This document shows positions 32,772-34,150 of a stretch of DNA of 34,150 bases, one piece after another; positions within the stretch are counted from its first letter, which is position 1, and each line of letters opens with the position of its first letter. The notes beneath the pieces are model-generated. The model saw only the letters and a list, made by a program, of their open reading frames with translations, was not told where the DNA came from and ran no database searches. The position numbers and the translations under genes are program-made. The DNA is taken from contig JALEGX010000158.1 of NCBI GenBank assembly GCA_022763485.1, forward strand, positions 1-34,150, given 5' to 3'. The stretch comes from Paracoccaceae bacterium (GTDB taxonomy: Bacteria > Pseudomonadota > Alphaproteobacteria > Rhodobacterales > Rhodobacteraceae).

Positions 32772-33745
32772 CGTCTCTGACCATGATCGAAGCCGCAGCC
32801 CAGCGCCTGCAGGGCCACGCGCGCCTCACTCCGCTGCTCAGTTCCCCCTTTCTGGATGACATCGCCGGGCGCCGGGTTCTGGTGAAGCCGGAGTGCCTGC
32901 AGCATACCGGGTCCTTCAAGTTCCGTGGGGCCTGGTCGGCAGTATCAGCTCTGGATCCTGAGACCCGCAGCCGGGGGGTGCTGGCCTTCTCCTCCGGCAA
33001 CCATGCACAGGGCGTGGCCTTTGCCGCCCGCGAACATGGTATCCCTGCGGTCATCGTCATGCCCGAAGACGCCCCCAAGCTGAAGATCGACAACACCCGC
33101 GCACTGGGGGCTGAGGTCGTGCTCTATGACCGGGTCAACGGCGAAAGCCGCGAGGCAATCGGAGAGGAGTTGTCACAGACACGCGGGCTGACCCTGATCC
33201 GGCCCTACGACGAACCCCAAGTGATAGCCGGTCAGGGCACCACCGGGCTGGAGATTGCGCAGCAGGCGGCCGAGGCCGGTGTTTCCAAGGCCGATGTGCT
33301 GGTCTGCTGTGGTGGTGGCGGGCTGACCTCCGGCATTGCCCTGGCGCTTGTGGCCAAGGCACCGGGCCTGCGGGTGCGTCCCTGTGAGCCTGTGGGCTTT
33401 GACGATGTGGCGCGGTCCCTGTCGACCGGGCAGATCGAACAGAACCCAGCCCCCTCAGGCTCCATTTGTGATGCGATCCTGACCCCGGCCCCGGGCGATC
33501 TGACCTTCCCCATCATGTCCGACCTCTGCGGCCCCGGCTTGTCGGTAAGCGATGAAGAGGCTTTGCAGGCCACGGCGCAGGCCTTCCTGCGGCTGAAGCT
33601 GGTGGTCGAACCCGGTGGCGCGGTTGCCCTGGCCTCTGCCCTATATCGGGCGGATGACATCGTAGGCGACGCGGTGATCGTGGTCATTTCGGGTGGCAAT
33701 GTGGACCCGGCGGTGTTCCGCAGCGCGCTGGAAACCTTGACCTGA
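32768..33745 (+). CDS. PLP-dependent threonine/serine dehydratase family protein
   Basis: A 325-residue fold-type II PLP enzyme. The PLP lysine is in GSFKFRGAW (K51), the phosphate-binding tetraglycine loop is CCGGGGLTSG, and SSGNHAQGVA is the substrate-binding motif. It lacks the C-terminal regulatory domain of biosynthetic IlvA, so it is a catabolic-type enzyme: threonine or serine dehydratase, serine racemase or hydroxyaspartate ammonia-lyase are all possible. The ATG overlaps the stop of the alpha/beta hydrolase (ATGA). It is the last gene of the three-gene unit; a catabolic pathway for an amino acid derivative is a guess. Confidence 0.88.
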   Translation: MTSLTMIEAAAQRLQGHARLTPLLSSPFLDDIAGRRVLVKPECLQHTGSFKFRGAWSAVSALDPETRSRGVLAFSSGNHAQGVAFAAREHGIPAVIVMPEDAPKLKIDNTRALGAEVVLYDRVNGESREAIGEELSQTRGLTLIRPYDEPQVIAGQGTTGLEIAQQAAEAGVSKADVLVCCGGGGLTSGIALALVAKAPGLRVRPCEPVGFDDVARSLSTGQIEQNPAPSGSICDAILTPAPGDLTFPIMSDLCGPGLSVSDEEALQATAQAFLRLKLVVEPGGAVALASALYRADDIVGDAVIVVISGGNVDPAVFRSALETLT

Positions 33746-33835
33746 TCGGGCGGGGCCAGCCCGCAACATCCATTGACAGGGCAGCGCGCCGGGCCGACCA
33801 TAGTCGCGCTGCTCCTCAGCCGGATTGGACACGCC

Positions 33836-34150
33836 ATGCCCCGCTTCACCATTGCCTCTTTCAACGTCAAGAACCTGATCGGAGCGGGAAAGGAATACTA
33901 CAAGTTCCAGTCCTACACGCCAGAGGAATACGCCTGGAAACAGGACTGGATGGCCGATCAGCTGCTGACGATGGATGCCGACATCGTGGGGTTTCAGGAA
34001 ATCTTCGAGGAAGAGGCCCTGCGCGAGGTCATCGCCGAGGCCGACCTTCGCGGCGAGGTCGCCAATGCCGCAACCGTCCCGGACAGCTCAAAACGCTATC
34101 ACCGCAAGGCAATCTTCAAGAAGCTGGCCTATACGCCCTATGGCAAGGGC
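33836..34150 (+). CDS. Endonuclease/exonuclease/phosphatase-family protein, N-terminal part
   Basis: The first 105 residues of a protein cut by the window edge. It opens MPRFTIASFNVKNLIG, the N-terminal strand of the EEP (DNase I-like) superfamily with the conserved Asn, and continues with MADQLLTMDADIVGFQEIFEEEAL, which carries the family's metal-binding Glu (FQE). Members cleave nucleic acids or phosphodiesters; which applies here cannot be told from this fragment. The ATG at 33836 has no strong Shine-Dalgarno sequence, but no other start keeps the SFNVKNL strand. No stop codon occurs before the end of the window. Confidence 0.8.
   Translation, partial: MPRFTIASFNVKNLIGAGKEYYKFQSYTPEEYAWKQDWMADQLLTMDADIVGFQEIFEEEALREVIAEADLRGEVANAATVPDSSKRYHRKAIFKKLAYTPYGKG

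Noticed and set aside
1-34150. CRISPR array, tRNA or rRNA genes, insertion sequences, prophage
   Set aside because: No spaced direct repeats, cloverleaf sequences, transposase or phage genes were found on either strand by reading.

Overview
The window looks like an ordinary chromosomal stretch of a marine-type alphaproteobacterium of the Rhodobacteraceae (Roseobacter group). This rests on G+C near 63 % in most genes, a SAM/SAH riboswitch in front of metK (a class known from Rhodobacterales), an irr gene divergent from fabA, a class II aroA directly upstream of cmk, and the gene order miaB, phoH, ybeY, corC, lnt, metK, trmB. No rRNA, tRNA, CRISPR array, insertion sequence or prophage was seen.

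Layout. (1) 1-8.5 kb: the 5' end of rpsA, then a mixed-strand accessory block: a low-G+C KAP-type P-loop NTPase gene broken by one in-frame stop, a CobW/COG0523 GTPase with a possible Zur site and a small DUF6525 partner, a nitroreductase divergent from an HxlR regulator, a LysR regulator divergent from a formylglycine-type sulfatase, a DUF1801 protein and an exported YHS-domain protein. The block lies between cmk and rpsA, which are neighbours in many relatives. (2) 8.5-13 kb, minus strand: amidohydrolase, aroA and cmk, then trmB and a small P-loop kinase. (3) 13.0-13.3 kb: a non-coding element made of four successive perfect hairpins. (4) 13.3-21.4 kb, minus strand: a housekeeping cluster for tRNA and rRNA maturation, lipoprotein acylation and SAM synthesis. 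It carries an inserted pair of envelope genes (an OmpA-like protein and a lipoprotein) that share a cysteine-containing motif. metK has its own promoter overlapping the lnt stop codon, followed at once by the riboswitch. (5) 21.4-24.3 kb: a glycosyltransferase-like protein and a PhyH dioxygenase divergent from a LysR regulator. (6) 24.3-28.9 kb: irr, then fabA, two small genes, fabB and fabI for unsaturated fatty acid synthesis and elongation. (7) 29-34 kb: a proline-rich membrane-anchored protein, nitronate monooxygenase, a SlyD-like FKBP, a tightly coupled operon of haloacid dehalogenase, alpha/beta hydrolase and PLP dehydratase, and the start of an endonuclease/exonuclease/phosphatase-family protein.

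Most of the content belongs to known families. The items most worth a second look are the four-hairpin element, the OmpA/lipoprotein motif pair, the interrupted KAP NTPase, and the metK promoter plus riboswitch arrangement. Nothing here amounts to a clearly new multi-gene system. Family names come from reading the translations; no database search was possible. Gene-free gaps not listed as features are under 300 bases and show nothing I could support.
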